The notes beneath the pieces were generated by a model that made no database searches, was not told the DNA's origin, and saw only the letters and a program-made list of their open reading frames with translations. The translations under genes and the position numbers were made by a program. Positions 1 through 8,167 of a DNA stretch of 40,311 bases are shown piece after piece. This DNA comes from an uncultured Oscillospiraceae bacterium. Its GTDB lineage: Bacteria; Bacillota; Clostridia; Oscillospirales; Oscillospiraceae. Location: the NCBI GenBank assembly GCA_944386985.1, contig CALXDD010000026.1, forward strand, positions 1 to 40,311. The letters are read 5' to 3'. The number at the start of each line of letters is the position of its first letter. Position 1 is the stretch's first letter.

Positions 1-771
1 GAGATCGACAAGATCGCCCGGAAGAGCGAGAACACCTCCATCACCCGGGACGTGTCCGGCGAGGGCGTCCAGCAGGCCCTTCTGAAAATTCTGGAGGGCA
101 CCGTGGCCAACGTGCCGCCCCAGGGCGGCCGCAAACACCCCCACCAGGAGTTCATCCAGGTGGACACCCACAACATCCTCTTTATCTGCGGCGGCGCCTT
201 TGACGGCATCGACAAGATCATCGAGCGGCGGCTGGACAAGAAGGGCATCGGCTTTGGCGCGGAGATCCCCAGCAAGAAGGAGCGGGACGTGGGAGAGCTG
301 ATGAAAGAGGTACAGCCTCACGACCTTCTGAAGTTCGGCATCATTCCGGAACTGGTGGGCCGCCTGCCGGTGATTGCGCCCCTCCAGTCTCTGAAGCGGG
401 AGGATCTGGTGCGGATTCTCACCGAGCCCAAGAACGCCCTGGTCAAGCAGTACCAGAAGCTTTTTGCCTACGACGACGTGGAGCTGGTGTTCGACAAGGA
501 GGCCCTGGAGGCGGTGGCCGAGAAGGCCATCGAGCGCAACATCGGCGCCCGGGGACTGCGGGCGGTGATGGAGGGCATCCTCACCAGTATTATGTACGAC
601 ATTCCTTCCGACCCCACCATCACCAAGGTGATCATCACGGCAGCCTGCGTGAAGGGGGAGGAGGCGCCCCGGATCGACCGTGATCCGGAGAAGGCCAGCC
701 GGCCTGCCCGCCTGAAAGGCGGAAAAAACGAGGGGGAGAAGAGCCGATCCAATCCGGCCTCCGCCTCCTGA
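1..771 (+). CDS. clpX: ClpX, ATP-dependent unfoldase of ClpXP (C-terminal 256 residues)
   Basis: The reading frame is open from base 1, so the gene starts outside the window and only the last 256 codons are seen. ClpX is the AAA+ hexamer that unfolds proteins and feeds them to ClpP. Visible are the stretch [20 protein letters not shown] typical of the ClpX large AAA domain, the RKH pore loop (GGRKHP, about bases 124-141), the arginine-finger region LVGRLPV and the sensor-2 motif IGARGLR in the small AAA domain. After the conserved domain there is a lysine/serine-rich tail of about 25 residues of no known function. The Zn-binding N-domain and Walker motifs lie upstream, off the window. A hairpin terminator follows 40 bases after the stop, and lon comes next, the usual Firmicutes order. 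Confidence 0.96.
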   Translation, partial: EIDKIARKSENTSITRDVSGEGVQQALLKILEGTVANVPPQGGRKHPHQEFIQVDTHNILFICGGAFDGIDKIIERRLDKKGIGFGAEIPSKKERDVGELMKEVQPHDLLKFGIIPELVGRLPVIAPLQSLKREDLVRILTEPKNALVKQYQKLFAYDDVELVFDKEALEAVAEKAIERNIGARGLRAVMEGILTSIMYDIPSDPTITKVIITAACVKGEEAPRIDRDPEKASRPARLKGGKNEGEKSRSNPASAS

Positions 772-811
772 CAGGAAAGTGAATTGTCCCTTGCAGGACA
801 AGTGTGGGTGG

Positions 812-838
812 AAAGAGGTGTCCTGCGACACCTCTTTT
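812..838 (+). terminator. Rho-independent terminator after clpX
   Basis: An 11-bp perfect stem AAAGAGGTGTC / GACACCTCTTT with a CTGC loop ends in TTTT. It separates clpX from lon. A smaller inverted repeat TTGTCC/GGACAA lies just before it (784-801). Confidence 0.85.
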
Positions 839-945
839 CGCCCATTTCCGGGGAATTTTCCAGATGCTGGAACCCCTGGGACCGCTGAGGTCCCTTACCA
901 ATAAGACGCGGAGGGTTCCATATCCGCGCCGGAAAGGAGAGACCT

Positions 946-3354
946 ATGGAACAACAGATGACAATGAATATTCCCGCCCTCGCCCTGCGGGGGCTGACCA
1001 TATTTCCCAACATGCTCATGACCATCGACGTGGAGCGGGAGGCGTCCATCCGGGCGCTGGAGCGGTGCATGGAGCATGATGAGAAGATCTTCCTGGTAAC
1101 CCAGCGGGAGATCAGCACCGACAACCCGGAGGAGAAGGACCTGTACACGGTGGGCACCGTCTCCGTGATCCGGCAGATCCTCCGGATCTCCGAGCGGACC
1201 ATCCGGGTGCTCATGGAGGGCAAGAGCCGGGCAAAGCTGCGCCGCCTGTGGCAGCTGACCCCCTACCTCCAGGCCAACGTGGAGATGATTGAGGAGAAGC
1301 CGGTCCGCTCCTCCGGAGACCGGCTGGAGGCTCTTCTGCGCCAGACCTTCGCCAACATCCACGACTATAATGAGATGGCGCCCCGTTCCAACGACGAGCT
1401 TCTCACTGTGACGGCGGACTGCCGGGACCCGGGGTATTTAGCGGACTACATCGCCCAGAACGTCACATTGCGCCACCAGGATAAGCAGATGATCCTGGAG
1501 GAGCTGCGGCCCATGGTCCGGCTCCAGCGGGTCAACGAGCTTTTGAAGCGGGAAATGGACGTGATGGACTTAGAGCAGGAGCTGGAGAGCAAGATCCGTC
1601 AGCACGTCGGCGAGGTCCAGCGGGAGAACATCCTCAGAGAGCAGCTTCGGGTGATCCGCCGGGAGCTGGGCGAAGGGGAGGAAGGCGACAGCGAGATCGA
1701 GGAGTATCGCCAGAAGATCCTGTCCCTCCACCTGGAGGAAGAGGTGGAGGCCAAGCTCCTCAAGGAGCTGGGGCGGCTTCAAAAGCAGCCTTTTGGAAGC
1801 GCTGAGGGCTCCGTCCTCCGCAACTATTTAGACGTGTGCTTAGAGATGCCCTGGAACCACCGCACCAAGGAGCGGGCAAATGTGGAGGCGGCCCGGAAAA
1901 TCCTGGACCACGACCACTTCGGCCTTGACAAGGTGAAGGAGCGGATTTTGGAGTTCATTGCCGTCAAGCAGCTGAACCCGGAGGCCAAGGGGCAGATCCT
2001 CTGTCTGGTGGGTCCTCCGGGCGTGGGTAAGACCTCCATTGCCATCTCCGTGGCCAAGGCCCTCAACCGCAAGCTCAGCCGCCTCAGTCTCGGCGGCGTC
2101 CACGACGAGGCGGAGATCCGGGGCCACCGGAAGACCTACATAGGAGCCATGCCCGGCCGCATCATCGACGCCATCAGCCGCAGCGGCTCCATGAATCCCC
2201 TGTTGGTGCTGGATGAGATCGACAAGCTGGGCAGCGACCACCGGGGCGACCCGGCCTCGGCGCTGCTGGAGGTGCTGGACAGCGAACAGAACTACGCCTT
2301 CCGGGACCACTACCTGGAGATCCCCATGGATCTTCGCCAGGTCATGTTCATCACCACTGCCAACACCACCGAGACCATTCCCAGGCCCCTTCTGGACCGG
2401 ATGGAGGTCATTGAACTGAGCTCCTACACCGATGAGGAGAAGGTGCAGATCGCCCGGCGGTATCTCCTGCCCAAGGAGATGAAGGAGCACGGTCTCAAGG
2501 GCCGTCAGATTTCCGTCAGCGACGACGCCCTTCGGGCCATGATCGAGGGCTACACCCGGGAGGCCGGCGTTCGGCAGCTGGAGCGGACCTGCGGCAAGCT
2601 CTGCCGCCGGGCCGCCATGACGCTTGTCAGCGGTGCGGCCAGGCAGGTGAAGGTGACGGCGGAGAATCTGCAGACTTACCTGGACGTGCCTCGGTATACC
2701 CGTCCCAACCTCTCCGGCAAGGAGGAGGTGGGCCTGGTCAACGGCCTTGCCTGGACCGAGGTGGGCGGCGAGCTTTTAGAGGTAGAGGTCAATGTGATGG
2801 AGGGCAGCGGCAAGCTGGAGCTTACCGGCAACCTGGGCGACGTGATGAAGGAGAGCGCCCACGCCGCCCTCAGCTGCCTGAGAAGCCGCATCCCCCAGCT
2901 GGGGCTGGAGCCGGACTTCTATAAGACCAAGGATATCCACATCCATTTCCCCGAGGGGGCGGTGCCCAAGGATGGCCCCAGCGCCGGTATTGCCATCACC
3001 ACGGCCCTTCTGTCTGCCCTCACGGAGCGGAAGGTCCGGGGCGACGTGGCCATGACCGGAGAGATCACCCTCCGGGGCCGGGTGCTGGCCATCGGCGGGC
3101 TGAAGGAAAAGACCATGGCCGCCTACCGCGCCGGAATCAAGACGGTGATTTTGCCCAAGGAGAACGAGAAGGACCTCCGGGACATCGACCCCACTGTCCG
3201 GGAAGGACTGCGTTTTGTGCCGGTGGAGACCATCGACGCGGTGCTGGCGGAGGCTCTGGTGTATCCGGAGAACCACAACAGCAGCCGGGAGGAGCTGACG
3301 GTGGCCTTTGCGCCCCCGGCGGAGGCGCAGAAGGATCTGGCGCTGCGCCAGTGA
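946..3354 (+). CDS. lon: Lon, ATP-dependent serine protease
   Basis: Lon degrades misfolded and regulatory proteins in the cytoplasm. The 802-residue product has the full LonA layout: an N-terminal substrate-binding domain and coiled-coil region (about 1-310), an AAA+ module with Walker A GPPGVGKT (356-363) and Walker B LLVLDEID (from 419), and a C-terminal peptidase with the Ser-Lys dyad at S679 (DGPSAGI) and K722 (GGLKEK). These catalytic positions fall at the same numbers as in E. coli Lon. The ATG is chosen because GGAAAGGAGA lies just upstream. Two small inverted repeats (858-872 and 878-894) sit in the leader; no CIRCE or CtsR-type heat-shock operator was recognised there. ysxC follows after 13 bases and is probably cotranscribed. 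Confidence 0.97.
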   Translation: MEQQMTMNIPALALRGLTIFPNMLMTIDVEREASIRALERCMEHDEKIFLVTQREISTDNPEEKDLYTVGTVSVIRQILRISERTIRVLMEGKSRAKLRRLWQLTPYLQANVEMIEEKPVRSSGDRLEALLRQTFANIHDYNEMAPRSNDELLTVTADCRDPGYLADYIAQNVTLRHQDKQMILEELRPMVRLQRVNELLKREMDVMDLEQELESKIRQHVGEVQRENILREQLRVIRRELGEGEEGDSEIEEYRQKILSLHLEEEVEAKLLKELGRLQKQPFGSAEGSVLRNYLDVCLEMPWNHRTKERANVEAARKILDHDHFGLDKVKERILEFIAVKQLNPEAKGQILCLVGPPGVGKTSIAISVAKALNRKLSRLSLGGVHDEAEIRGHRKTYIGAMPGRIIDAISRSGSMNPLLVLDEIDKLGSDHRGDPASALLEVLDSEQNYAFRDHYLEIPMDLRQVMFITTANTTETIPRPLLDRMEVIELSSYTDEEKVQIARRYLLPKEMKEHGLKGRQISVSDDALRAMIEGYTREAGVRQLERTCGKLCRRAAMTLVSGAARQVKVTAENLQTYLDVPRYTRPNLSGKEEVGLVNGLAWTEVGGELLEVEVNVMEGSGKLELTGNLGDVMKESAHAALSCLRSRIPQLGLEPDFYKTKDIHIHFPEGAVPKDGPSAGIAITTALLSALTERKVRGDVAMTGEITLRGRVLAIGGLKEKTMAAYRAGIKTVILPKENEKDLRDIDPTVREGLRFVPVETIDAVLAEALVYPENHNSSREELTVAFAPPAEAQKDLALRQ

Positions 3355-3367
3355 GAAAGGAGGCCCT

Positions 3368-3961
3368 ATGGCTGTCAATTTCAACAAGGCAGAATTTGTG
3401 CTGTCGGCGGTGCGGCCGGAGGGCTTTGTCCGGGACGGACTGCACCAGCTGGCCTTTGCCGGGCGCTCCAATGTGGGAAAAAGCTCGGTGATCAACCGTG
3501 TGGTGGGCCGGAAGAACTTTGCCCGGGTGGGGGCTTCTCCCGGAAAGACCACCCAGATCAACTACTTCTGCATTGACAAAGCCCTCTATCTGGTGGATCT
3601 GCCGGGCTACGGCTACGCCAGAGTATCCAAGGCGGAGCGGGACCGGTGGGGGCGGCTGATGGAGGACTACTTTGCCTCCGGCCTTATCACCTGGGGCGTC
3701 ATGATCGTGGATGCCCGCCACAAGCCTACAGCGGACGACGTGACCATGGCCCGGTGGTTTCAGAACACGGGCTGTCCCCTGATCGTGGTGGCAAACAAGC
3801 TGGATAAGCTGAAGAAATCGGAAATTGAGCCCAATCTCCGCCAGATTCGGGAGACCCTCTCCTTAGGAGAGGAGGTACCGGTGGTGCCCTTCTCTGCGGA
3901 AAAAGGCACCGGCCGGGAAGAACTGCTGGCTTTGCTGGAGCAGGCAGTAAGCCAGGACTGA
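3368..3961 (+). CDS. ysxC: YsxC/YihA (EngB) ribosome-assembly GTPase
   Basis: This 197-residue TrmE-Era-EngA-EngB family GTPase acts in late assembly of the large ribosomal subunit. All G motifs are visible: G1 GRSNVGKSS (from residue 32), G3 DLPGYG, G4 NKLD and G5 SAEKG. The frame is open for 20 codons further upstream, but the ATG at 3368 has the strong site AAAGGAGG 5 bases before it and gives the usual family length, with the usual start NFNKAEFVLSAV. Upstream codons overlap the end of lon. lon-ysxC adjacency is common in Firmicutes. Confidence 0.95.
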   Translation: MAVNFNKAEFVLSAVRPEGFVRDGLHQLAFAGRSNVGKSSVINRVVGRKNFARVGASPGKTTQINYFCIDKALYLVDLPGYGYARVSKAERDRWGRLMEDYFASGLITWGVMIVDARHKPTADDVTMARWFQNTGCPLIVVANKLDKLKKSEIEPNLRQIRETLSLGEEVPVVPFSAEKGTGREELLALLEQAVSQD

Positions 3962-3977
3962 CCAGCCGCAGAAAAGG

Positions 3978-4015
3978 AGCAGGCACCCGCCTTAAAATGG
4001 CGGGTGCCTGCTTTT
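3978..4015. terminator. Strong terminator between ysxC and the convergent lipoprotein gene
   Basis: A 14-bp perfect stem, AGCAGGCACCCGCC and its complement, encloses a TTAAAAT loop and is followed by TTTT on the plus strand. On the minus strand it is followed by CCTTTTC, so it can serve both convergent units. Confidence 0.9.
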
Positions 4016-4075
4016 GTCTGTTGTGCGCGGCTCCTTATGGAGGACAGCGCGTTTGCCTGCGGCAGAGAGTGGGTG

Positions 4076-4666
4076 TTACTCAGCGGCGTTGGCGGAGTCG
4101 CCGGTATCTCCGGTATCGGCGCTGCTGGCGTCGGCCGCATCAGTGCCATTGGCGGAGGCGTCAGTGCCGTTGGCGTCAGCGGCGTCGCCGGTGCTGTCCT
4201 CAGCGGAAGCGGCGTAGACCACCACCTGGGTCAGATCGTTGGTGTCGATGTCCTGGGACAGGACCAGCATGTCGCCCACAGCAATGGCGTCCGTCTTGGA
4301 GGGCACCAGGGAGCCGTCCTCAGCGGTGTAAAGAATGCTCTCGTCGGAAATGGTGATGGACTCCGTCTCATCGGTGGCGGTGTAGGCGCTCAGATCCACC
4401 GCGGCGAAGTCGGCGATGTTGCCGCTGCCGGAGTAGATCTTCAGCTCCAGAGAGCCGTCGTCGTTGATGGCGGTCACCTCAGCCACCGTGTTGATGATAA
4501 TGGTTTCTCCTGAGCTGTCTCCCGTGTTGCTGGAGTTGTCAGACGTTGTATTGTTCCCGGTGGTATTGCCGGCGTTTCCTCCGTTGTTGGAGGAGCATGC
4601 AGCCAGCAGGCCTACGCACAGGGACAGAGACAAAGTGACTGCAAGAATCCGAAACTTCTTGTTCAT
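4076..4666 (-). CDS. Secreted acidic lipoprotein of unknown function
   Basis: The 196-residue product starts with a lipoprotein signal: basic MNKKFR, a hydrophobic core and the lipobox LAAC with the lipidated cysteine at residue 24. A Ser/Asn/Thr/Gly linker (about 25-55) leads into a compact region of about 100 residues (about 56-155) that looks beta-rich, and then an Asp/Ala/Ser/Thr-only tail with an imperfect NGTDA repeat. The ATG is preceded by AAGGAGG at good spacing. I do not recognise a named family; the middle part could bind metal or polymer, but nothing in the sequence proves this. It stands alone, convergent with ysxC. Confidence 0.8.
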   Translation of the reverse strand: MNKKFRILAVTLSLSLCVGLLAACSSNNGGNAGNTTGNNTTSDNSSNTGDSSGETIIINTVAEVTAINDDGSLELKIYSGSGNIADFAAVDLSAYTATDETESITISDESILYTAEDGSLVPSKTDAIAVGDMLVLSQDIDTNDLTQVVVYAASAEDSTGDAADANGTDASANGTDAADASSADTGDTGDSANAAE

Positions 4667-5081
4667 AATAGAACCTCCTTATTGGTTGTGCTGTGTATTT
4701 GCCGAATGGAATGAACAGGTTTCCCTGTTGGGGCGATGATACGGGCTATTGTTGAAGTCCACCTAAAAAAAGCAGTGAATAATGTGTGAATTTCACAAAA
4801 GACAGAGGAGACTTTCAGGGGCGCTTCAGATTTGAGATAAAAATGGCGGATCTGAAACGAATATAGAAAAAGATAGGGAGGAACGTCACGATTTGGTCAA
4901 AAAAAGGTTACAATTCGGACATGGGATTTTTTAGGCGGCCCACAGGTGGGGGCGGTACACTGACAGCGTCATGAAGAATCTCTTCATTTTCCCATAGATG
5001 GAGGAACGCCCCGGCACCTCCTTTCCGGCGCGCCTGCGGGGACACGGTATCCGGCCGCCGTTTCAGATAGATGGACGACAG
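4667..5081. other. Stretch of about 415 bases without a recognisable gene
   Basis: No supported coding region was found. The stretch holds the leader of the lipoprotein gene (minus strand), a direct repeat TTCAG-N6-TTCAG at 4814-4829 with an inverted ATCTGAA at 4850-4856, an AT-rich part (4855-4920), and a small hairpin ATGAAGA/TCTTCAT at 4971-4987 followed by TTT. A minus-strand frame of 126 codons (4908-5288) crosses it but overlaps the regulator gene at 5150 and has no homologous look. Confidence 0.5.
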
Positions 5082-5130
5082 GAAAAAGCAAAGACGAGGC
5101 TCCGGCGGATGAATCCCGCCGGGGCCTCGT
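5082..5130 (-). terminator. Terminator of the orphan regulator gene
   Basis: Arms at 5094-5108 and 5116-5130 form a 15-bp stem with one G-U pair and a 7-base loop. Read on the minus strand the stem is followed by TCTTTGCTTTTTCC, and it begins 20 bases after the stop codon at 5150. Confidence 0.8.
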
Positions 5131-5149
5131 GACTTGTCTGGGGCAGCGG

Positions 5150-5821
5150 TTATGCCGCCTCTAAAATATAGCCCACCCCCCGGACCAGCCGGATGGTCAC
5201 GCCGGCATCCAGAGCCGCCAGCTTTCGCCGGAGGGAGGCGATATTGGTCCACACCACGTTGATCTCCGCCTTGGCGTCCCATCCCCAAACCCGCTCCATC
5301 AGCTGCTGGGCGGAGAGAAGGCTGTGGGGACTGCGCATGAAGAGCTCCATCACCTGAAATTCCTTGTTGTTCAGCTGCATCACCCCTGCCGGCGTGGACA
5401 AGCGGTAGGCGGCGGTATCAAGGGTGAGGGAGCCGAAGGTAAGGGCATCCGGCACATATACGCTGCTGCGCCGCAGCATGGCCCGGACCCGGGCCAGCAG
5501 CTCTGTGGCGGCAAAGGGACGGATGAGACAATCGTCCGCCCCGGCGTCCAGACCGGCCACCCGGGTCTCCAGGGAATCCGCTCCGGCCAGCAGCATCACC
5601 GGCACGGTCTCCCCCTCTTTCCGCAGGGTGGTCACCACCCCCACGCCGTCCAGACCGGGGAGAGTGAGCGCCAGAAGGACAGCGCCGTAGCTGCCGGAGA
5701 GAGCGTAGTCCAGCGCGTCCGGCCCGTTTGTGACGGTGTCGGTGCCGTAGTTCTGCCGCTCCAAAATAGCCTGCAGGGTGCGGGCAAACTCTGCTTCACC
5801 CTCTGCAATCAATATTCTCAT
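5150..5821 (-). CDS. OmpR-family DNA-binding protein with degenerate receiver (no phosphoacceptor Asp)
   Basis: The 223-residue product has a receiver-like domain (1-117) and an OmpR/PhoB winged-helix domain (about 125-223, ending RLVRGVGYILEA). The receiver fold is clear from spacing, but the active site is gone: the acidic pocket reads AEGE instead of VEDE, the phosphorylated Asp is Ala51 (LLALTLPG instead of LLDxxLPG), the conserved Thr aligns with Ala79, and the Lys before Pro is Arg101 (IRPF). It therefore should act without phosphorylation. The frame is open another 99 codons upstream, but the ATG at 5821 has AGGAGG eight bases before it and starts at the first beta strand. It has no kinase partner on its strand and is divergent from an intact two-component pair. 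Confidence 0.88.
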   Translation of the reverse strand: MRILIAEGEAEFARTLQAILERQNYGTDTVTNGPDALDYALSGSYGAVLLALTLPGLDGVGVVTTLRKEGETVPVMLLAGADSLETRVAGLDAGADDCLIRPFAATELLARVRAMLRRSSVYVPDALTFGSLTLDTAAYRLSTPAGVMQLNNKEFQVMELFMRSPHSLLSAQQLMERVWGWDAKAEINVVWTNIASLRRKLAALDAGVTIRLVRGVGYILEAA

Positions 5822-5915
5822 AAAGGGACCTCCTGCTGGATGGGTTGCGCCGGGATTGTCCGGCCCTGAAGAGAAGATACCAGAGAAAGATGAAGAAGAC
5901 GTAAACAAAGCAAAT

Positions 5916-5978
5916 TTCCACAAAAAGTTCACAAAATATTCAAAAATACGGGAAAAATTGTAAATGAATTGTAAATAA
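5916..5978. promoter_or_regulatory. Array of helical-phase repeats between the divergent regulators
   Basis: Three TTC(C)ACAAAA-like units begin at 5916, 5928 and 5939, and a perfect tandem of 11-bp units ATTGTAAATGA/ATTGTAAATAA occupies 5957-5978. Spacing of 11-12 bp is that of OmpR-family binding sites. The nearest -10-like hexamer for the rightward pair is TATGAT (6013-6018) with no good -35, which fits an activated promoter. The binding protein is inferred, not shown. Confidence 0.5.
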
Positions 5979-6050
5979 GCTGAATTTTCACCCACATTTA
6001 AGAAAACTGGGGTATGATGGGGGACAAGAATACAGCAGAGGAGGTATATG

Positions 6051-6725
6051 ATGAAGATCCTGATTGTGGAGGACGAAAAGCGGCTGGCGGACTCTGTGGC
6101 GGATCTGCTGCGCAGCAATGGAATGGAGGCGGATGTGACCTGTGACGGCGGCAGCGGATATGAGTACGCCGCCAGCGGTGTGTACGATTTGGTGATATTG
6201 GATGTAATGCTGCCAGTACAGAGCGGGCTGGACGTGGCCAGGAGGCTGCGCGGCGATCACAACGGCACCCCCATTTTGATGCTCACTGCCCGGGGTGAAC
6301 TGGAGGACCGGATCAACGGTCTGGACGCCGGGGCGGACTACTACCTCACCAAGCCCTTTGACACCGGCGAGCTGCTGGCCTGTGTGCGGGCGCTTCTCCG
6401 GCGGCAGGGAGAGCAGGTGGATGTGCTGACCTTCGGCAACACGGTGCTGGATCTTTCCACCTGCACCCTGGTCAACGGGGAGGAGCGGGTGCGTCTCAGT
6501 ACCCGGGAGTTTGATATCATGCGGATTTTGATGAGCGCCAAGCACCGCAACGTGGCCAAGGAGGCCATCCTCACCAAGGTCTGGGGCTATGATTCCAACG
6601 CCGACGAGAACCATGTGGAGGTCTATACCTCCTTCCTGCGCAAGAAGCTGGCCAGCATCCACTCCAACGTGCGGATCGTGGCCATCCGCCGGCAGGGCTA
6701 CCACCTGGAAACGGAGGAAGTATGA
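6051..6725 (+). CDS. OmpR/PhoB-family response regulator
   Basis: This 224-residue regulator has an intact receiver: acidic pocket EDE, phosphoacceptor Asp51 in VILDVMLP (counted from this start), conserved Thr in MLTARG and Lys in YLTKPF, then a winged-helix domain ending RIVAIRRQGYHLE. Two ATGs are adjacent (6048 and 6051). The second is preferred because the site AGAGGAGG is six bases from it and only three from the first, and because MKILIVEDE is the usual family start. The stop overlaps the start of the kinase gene (ATGA), so the two proteins are translationally coupled and form a pair. Target genes are unknown; the ABC exporter operon downstream is a candidate. Confidence 0.95.
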   Translation: MKILIVEDEKRLADSVADLLRSNGMEADVTCDGGSGYEYAASGVYDLVILDVMLPVQSGLDVARRLRGDHNGTPILMLTARGELEDRINGLDAGADYYLTKPFDTGELLACVRALLRRQGEQVDVLTFGNTVLDLSTCTLVNGEERVRLSTREFDIMRILMSAKHRNVAKEAILTKVWGYDSNADENHVEVYTSFLRKKLASIHSNVRIVAIRRQGYHLETEEV

Positions 6726-7933
6726 TCCGCCGTCTGCGCATCAAGTTTGTCTGCATCAACATGGCCATTGTCCTGGTGATGCTGTGCGCCATGTTCCTGA
6801 CGGTGTATTTTTTGACCCGGCAGAACCTGGAGCGCAGAGGGGTGGACTTTCTCAAGACGGCGGCGGAGGACCCGTCCCTGCTGCAGACGGCGACGGAGGA
6901 TCCCCTCCACCCGCCCTATCTGGTTTTAGAGGTGGAGCGGGACGGACAGATTCGGATTCTCGCTGTCGGGGGTATGCAGATCGAGGACCCGGGACAGCTG
7001 GCAAAGGCGGCAGAGGCAGCGGAGAAACCCACTGGCGTTTTGCAGGAGTATCATCTCCGATACTACCGGACGGCCACGCCTGAGGCCCGCCGCCTGGTGT
7101 TCACGGATATGTCCGGTGAGCGGTGGGCCATGGAGGGAATGGTGGAGACCGCCATCCTCATCGGCTGCGCCGGTCTGGTGGTCTTCTTCTTTATCAGCGT
7201 GTTTTTGGCCTGGTGGGCCGTGCGGCCGGTGGAGGAGGCATGGAAGGGACAGCGGCAGTTTGTGGCTGACGCTTCTCACGAGCTGAAGACGCCGCTGACG
7301 GTGATCCTGGCCAATGCGGACATGCTCCAGGGCAGCGAAGGTCTCACCGGCCAGACCCGGCAGCGGGTGGAGAACATCGCCGCGGAGTCCCACCAGATGC
7401 GGGGACTGGTGGAGAGCCTTCTGGAGCTGGCCAGAACCGACAGCGGCATCCCCAGGGAGCAGATGGCTTCCCTGGACTTCAGCGCTCTTACAGAACGGGC
7501 CCTGCTGCCCTTTGAGGCGGTGTTTTTTGAAAATGGCCATCTCCTTAAGGGGGAGATCACCCCGGATCTATGGGTGGTGGGCAGCCGCCGCCATCTCAGC
7601 CAGGTGGTGGAGATCCTTTTAGACAACGCCAACAAATACGCCGCCCCCAACGGAGCGGTGGAGGTGGGTCTCCGGCGGGAGGACAAGGGGCGGTGCCTTC
7701 TGTGGGTCCGCAGCCAGGGGCCTGCCATCCACGAGGGGGACCTGGAGCGGATCTTCCGCCGCTTCTACCGCACCGATGCCGCCCGCTCCGCCAGCGGCAG
7801 TTACGGCCTTGGCCTGTCCATTGCCGACGGCATTGTGCGGGAGCACAAGGGCAAAATCTGGGCGGAGAGCGGGGAGGAGGGCAATACCTTCTTCGTGCGC
7901 CTGCCCCTGGACCGGGGACGCCAGGCGTCCTGA
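6722..7933 (+). CDS. Membrane sensor histidine kinase, partner of the upstream regulator
   Basis: The 403-residue protein has a first membrane segment (about 12-31), an extracytoplasmic sensor of about 110 residues, a second membrane segment (about 142-165), then the HisKA dimerisation domain with phosphorylated His186 in DASHELKTPL and a HATPase domain with N-box DNANKY (Asn302) and G-boxes SYGLGLSI. There is no evident HAMP or PAS domain; the linker between membrane and HisKA is very short. It phosphorylates the regulator encoded just upstream, with which it shares an ATGA overlap. The ligand cannot be read from the sequence. A terminator follows directly. Confidence 0.95.
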   Translation: MIRRLRIKFVCINMAIVLVMLCAMFLTVYFLTRQNLERRGVDFLKTAAEDPSLLQTATEDPLHPPYLVLEVERDGQIRILAVGGMQIEDPGQLAKAAEAAEKPTGVLQEYHLRYYRTATPEARRLVFTDMSGERWAMEGMVETAILIGCAGLVVFFFISVFLAWWAVRPVEEAWKGQRQFVADASHELKTPLTVILANADMLQGSEGLTGQTRQRVENIAAESHQMRGLVESLLELARTDSGIPREQMASLDFSALTERALLPFEAVFFENGHLLKGEITPDLWVVGSRRHLSQVVEILLDNANKYAAPNGAVEVGLRREDKGRCLLWVRSQGPAIHEGDLERIFRRFYRTDAARSASGSYGLGLSIADGIVREHKGKIWAESGEEGNTFFVRLPLDRGRQAS

Positions 7934-7949
7934 ACCATAGCGTTACCGG

Positions 7950-7981
7950 CGGGCCTCTCCTTGGGAGAGGCCCGTCCTTTT
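7950..7981 (+). terminator. Terminator after the two-component pair
   Basis: CGGGCCTCTCC pairs with GGAGAGGCCCG over 11 bp around a TTG loop and is followed by TCCTTTT, starting 17 bases after the kinase stop. Confidence 0.85.
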
Positions 7982-8076
7982 GCTGGCTGTCGGACGGAAA
8001 GATAAAAGAAAGCTTGAAAAATTCCAATCAAAATGTGGAAAAATTCAAAAAAACTTAACAAAAATACGCAAAAACT

Positions 8077-8113
8077 TTCAGCGGAGGTTCAGCGGTATGG
8101 ATTAAGGTATAGG
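8077..8113 (+). promoter_or_regulatory. Direct-repeat regulator box and possible -10 before the NEW3/ABC operon
   Basis: TTCAGCGG occurs twice, at 8077 and 8088, in exact 11-bp phase, and a TATAGG hexamer follows at 8108-8113. The distance from the second repeat to the hexamer resembles that of activated OmpR/PhoB-type promoters where the protein replaces the -35. The upstream part (8010-8075) is very A-rich. A related pair of boxes occurs at 4814-4829. Confidence 0.5.
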
Positions 8114-8167
8114 CAGGACGGCGGGGTGTGACGGCCCCGCCCCACCATGTGAAAAGGAGTTTTGCCT

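Noticed and set aside
780-945. Heat-shock operators (CIRCE or CtsR box) before lon
   Set aside because: The region contains small hairpins but none of the known operator sequences.
4076-4240. GGCGTC-rich repeat as a structural DNA repeat
   Set aside because: It is explained by the low-complexity Asp/Ala/Ser/Thr coding tail of the lipoprotein on the minus strand.
4908-5288. 126-codon minus-strand frame
   Set aside because: It overlaps the 3' end of the regulator gene in another frame, runs through its terminator, and shows no homology-like pattern.
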